8,002 nt of DNA from Dehalococcoidia bacterium. Its GTDB lineage: Bacteria > Chloroflexota > Dehalococcoidia > Bin125. The translations under genes and the position numbers were made by a program. Shown here in pieces: positions 5,748 through 8,002 of this stretch. Position 1 is the stretch's first letter; each line of letters opens with the position of its first letter. The notes below the pieces were generated by a model, which was given only the letters and a program-made list of their open reading frames with translations, was not told the DNA's origin and ran no database searches. Location: positions 1-8,002 of the forward strand of contig RKRS01000113.1 in the NCBI GenBank assembly GCA_007571275.1, written 5' to 3'.

Positions 5748-8002
5748 ATGTCTGAACAGTTCGAAGAATTCCATGGCCAGGTTGGCCTCACGATTGATGA
5801 ATCGGAACCATGGTGGCCGCTCTTGCCCGAGCATGAGCACGGCCCGCGTCCGAATGTGCTGATCATCCTGTTCGACGACATGGGCTTTGCCCATCTCGGT
5901 TGCTACGGCTCGACGATTGAGACGCCCAACATCGACCGGTTGGCCGAGGGCGGGCTGCGCTACTCGAACTTCCACGTCACCCCGCTCTGTTCACCGACAC
6001 GCGCCTCCCTGTTGACGGGGCGCAATCACCACGCGGTCGGGATGCGGACGATCGCCAACTTCCATGACACCGGCTTCACTAACATGCGCGCTTCGGTCTC
6101 GAAGCACGCGGCCACACTCGCCGAGATGCTGCAACCACGTGGATACGCGACCTACGCCGTCGGCAAGTGGCACCTGAGCCCGGCTGAGGAAAACGGCCCC
6201 GCCGGCCCCTACGACCACTGGCCGCTACAGCGCGGGTTCGACCGTTACTACGGCTTCCTCTCCGGCGCGACCGACCAGTTCTACCCCGAGCTGACTCACG
6301 ACAACCACCACATTCTGCCGCCCAAGTTGCCGGAAGAGGGCTATCACGTCACTGAAGATCTGGTCGACCGCGGCATCTCGTTTCTGCGCGACAAGCAGTC
6401 GCACCGACCGGATCAGCCGTTCCTGATGTACTTTGCCCTCGGCGCCGTGCACGAGCCACACCAGTCGCCAGCTGAGTACGTGACCAAGTATCGCGGCCGA
6501 TTCGACGCCGGTTGGGACATTGTGCGTCAACAGTGGTACGAGCGACAGCTGGCCAGCGGTATCATCCCGCCTGATACCGAGCTCGCCGCGCGGAACCCCG
6601 GCGTCGAGCGCTGGGATGATCTGTCCAACGAGGCGAAGCGCTTCGCCAGCCGACTGTTCGAGGCCTTTGCCGGATTCCTGGACCACACCGATGCGCAGCT
6701 CGGTCGTCTGCTTCAGTATCTGGACGATTCGGGACAGCTCGACAACACGATGGTGATTCTTACATCGGATAACGGCGCGTCTGGTATGGGCGGGCCGATG
6801 GGTATGCTCAGCACCGTCGCTGGCGGCAACGGCATCTCGTCTAACGACGGCCGCTTGCTCCGCCGCGGCCCTGGCGAGCCAGACCCCATGGAAGTGGCGG
6901 CGCGTCTGGCGACCTGGCAGTCGCGGCTTGGTGACATCGGCGGGCCGCGCAGTTGGACGGACGTCCCCTGGGGCTGGGCGCAGGTCGCGAACACACCGCT
7001 GCGCTGGTACAAGAGCGACGCCTACGGCGGCGGCGTACGCGTGCCACTGATCATTCGCTGGCCGTCACAAGTGCCCTCAGGACAGATCCGCGACCAGTTC
7101 CACTATGTGACGGACATCGTGCCAACAGTCCTCGACGTACTCGGCGAGACGCCGCCCAACACGCATCAGGGTCTGTCCCAGATGCCGGTGCATGGCAAGA
7201 GTATGGCCTACACGTTCGAGGATCCGGACGCGCCGTCAAGCAAGGGCGTTCAGCACTTCGAAATGTGGGGTCACCGCGCCATCTGGATGGATGGCTGGAA
7301 GGCAGTGACCCGCCACTTCCGCGGCACGCCCTATGAGGATGACGAGTGGGCGCTCTTCAATCTGGCCGAAGACTTCTCGGAGACCAACGACCTGGCCGCG
7401 CAGGAGCCAGAGCGTCTGCAGCGGATGATTGAGCGTTGGTGGATCGAGGCGGGACGCTACAACGTGCTGCCTCTTGACGACCGCATCATCGGGTTGGGCC
7501 GCCCGAGCAACCGCCCAGGCAATCCACACGACGGATTGCACTACCGCTACTATCCACCGACCGCGCATGTGCATGGTCGAGTCTCACCGATGCTTCAGCT
7601 CGGCGATTGGGTGATCAGCGCTGATGTGGAACGAACCAGCGCGGACGACGAAGGCGTCCTCTTCGCGCACGGCAGCATGGCCGGCGGCCTGTCGTTCTAT
7701 GTGCAGGACAATCGCCTCTGCCTGGACTACAACTCCCGAGAGCACGTCACCGTCGGACGCAGCGATTCGTTCCTGCCCGTCGGTCGCGCGACGCTCTCAG
7801 CGGTGATGCAGGCAACATCCGGGCGAAGTGGCGTCGTCACGCTATCGGTGAACGGCGAAGAGGTCGGGCGTATCGAGGTTCCGGATCGGAGCGGCATCGC
7901 GGTGCGAGGCGGCGCGGATGTTGGCGCGGACCACTACTCGCCGGTCACCAGCAGCTACGACGCCCCGTTCGAGTTCAGCGGCGCGATTCACGTGCTGGAT
8001 GT
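5748..8002 (+). CDS. Long type I arylsulfatase (formylglycine-dependent), 3' end cut by window
   Basis: The frame runs open from ATG 5748 to the right edge: 751 complete codons and no stop. It hydrolyses sulfate esters. The CSPTR motif (residues 81-85; Cys81 codon at 5988) in CSPTRASLLTG is the type I signature whose Cys is converted to formylglycine. Equivalents of the Pseudomonas AtsA site are all present: Asp43, Asp44, Asp341 and Asn342 (Ca2+), Arg85, Lys140 and His142 (GKWH), His235 (AVHEPH) and Lys422 before GGGVRVPLI. N-terminal PWWPLLPEHEHGPRPNV, GRNHHAVGM and PLDDR match the long actinobacterial-type sulfatases of about 780 residues, so perhaps 25-40 residues are missing. Residues about 600-751 form a beta-rich C-terminal domain (WVISADVE, GVLFAHGSMAGGLSFYVQ, VVTLSVNGEEVG), lectin/LamG-like in look. 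There is no signal peptide, so it probably acts in the cytosol. No formylglycine-generating enzyme is in view. The upstream stop at 5733 limits the start. Confidence 0.95.
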   Translation, partial: MSEQFEEFHGQVGLTIDESEPWWPLLPEHEHGPRPNVLIILFDDMGFAHLGCYGSTIETPNIDRLAEGGLRYSNFHVTPLCSPTRASLLTGRNHHAVGMRTIANFHDTGFTNMRASVSKHAATLAEMLQPRGYATYAVGKWHLSPAEENGPAGPYDHWPLQRGFDRYYGFLSGATDQFYPELTHDNHHILPPKLPEEGYHVTEDLVDRGISFLRDKQSHRPDQPFLMYFALGAVHEPHQSPAEYVTKYRGRFDAGWDIVRQQWYERQLASGIIPPDTELAARNPGVERWDDLSNEAKRFASRLFEAFAGFLDHTDAQLGRLLQYLDDSGQLDNTMVILTSDNGASGMGGPMGMLSTVAGGNGISSNDGRLLRRGPGEPDPMEVAARLATWQSRLGDIGGPRSWTDVPWGWAQVANTPLRWYKSDAYGGGVRVPLIIRWPSQVPSGQIRDQFHYVTDIVPTVLDVLGETPPNTHQGLSQMPVHGKSMAYTFEDPDAPSSKGVQHFEMWGHRAIWMDGWKAVTRHFRGTPYEDDEWALFNLAEDFSETNDLAAQEPERLQRMIERWWIEAGRYNVLPLDDRIIGLGRPSNRPGNPHDGLHYRYYPPTAHVHGRVSPMLQLGDWVISADVERTSADDEGVLFAHGSMAGGLSFYVQDNRLCLDYNSREHVTVGRSDSFLPVGRATLSAVMQATSGRSGVVTLSVNGEEVGRIEVPDRSGIAVRGGADVGADHYSPVTSSYDAPFEFSGAIHVLD

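Noticed and set aside
5732..5755. A 7-codon frame overlapping the sulfatase start, as a possible regulatory upstream ORF
   Set aside because: It has no Shine-Dalgarno and no informative peptide; such short frames are frequent by chance.
6225..7336. Several open frames of 70-150 codons on both strands within the sulfatase gene
   Set aside because: They are shadows: the continuous frame from 5748 carries all catalytic motifs of a type I sulfatase in correct order across the whole interval.

Overview
This is a GC-rich (roughly 60% by eye), gene-dense bacterial window with six protein-coding genes, two of them cut by the window edges. I see no tRNA, rRNA, CRISPR array, insertion sequence or integrase. 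A lipobox secretion signal and Shine-Dalgarno-like sites point to Bacteria. The mix of a luciferase-like (LLM) flavin oxidoreductase, an HEFAH-type lipoprotein zincin, a long actinobacterial-style arylsulfatase and a divergent acyl-CoA carboxyltransferase would suit a Chloroflexota (Thermomicrobia- or SAR202-like) or Actinomycetota genome. That placement rests on family memory, not on a marker gene, and is tentative.

Layout. Positions 2-538 (+) hold the C-terminal part of a Swt1-type HEPN protein with an RNRWAH motif. It converges, after only 12 bp, on a small membrane-anchored bacterial PH-domain protein at 551-1126 (-). That gene is divergent, with only 38 bp between starts, from a rightward series that fills the rest of the window. 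The series is: an LLM flavin oxidoreductase (1165-2103); a lipoprotein zincin-like metalloprotease overlapping it by 4 bp with a GTG start (2100-3890); an acyl-CoA carboxylase carboxyltransferase-type protein (3973-5574); a 173-bp intergenic stretch with three perfect hairpins; and a long type I sulfatase (5748 to the right edge, no stop reached).

The LLM enzyme and the zincin are clearly one translationally coupled unit. The carboxyltransferase, 82 bp further on, could belong to the same transcript. The hairpin cluster suggests that the sulfatase has its own regulation or transcript. The cytosolic genes fit an organotrophic lifestyle using flavin oxidoreductases, acyl-CoA carboxylation and desulfation of organic sulfate esters. 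No single pathway linking all four is evident, and no biotin carboxylase, biotin carrier or formylglycine-generating enzyme is visible here.

The least ordinary items are the carboxyltransferase, whose usual oxyanion-hole signatures are altered, the hairpin cluster, the edge-truncated HEPN protein, and the pairing of a cytosolic flavoenzyme with an exported protease. I do not see a convincing new multi-gene system in these 8 kb.
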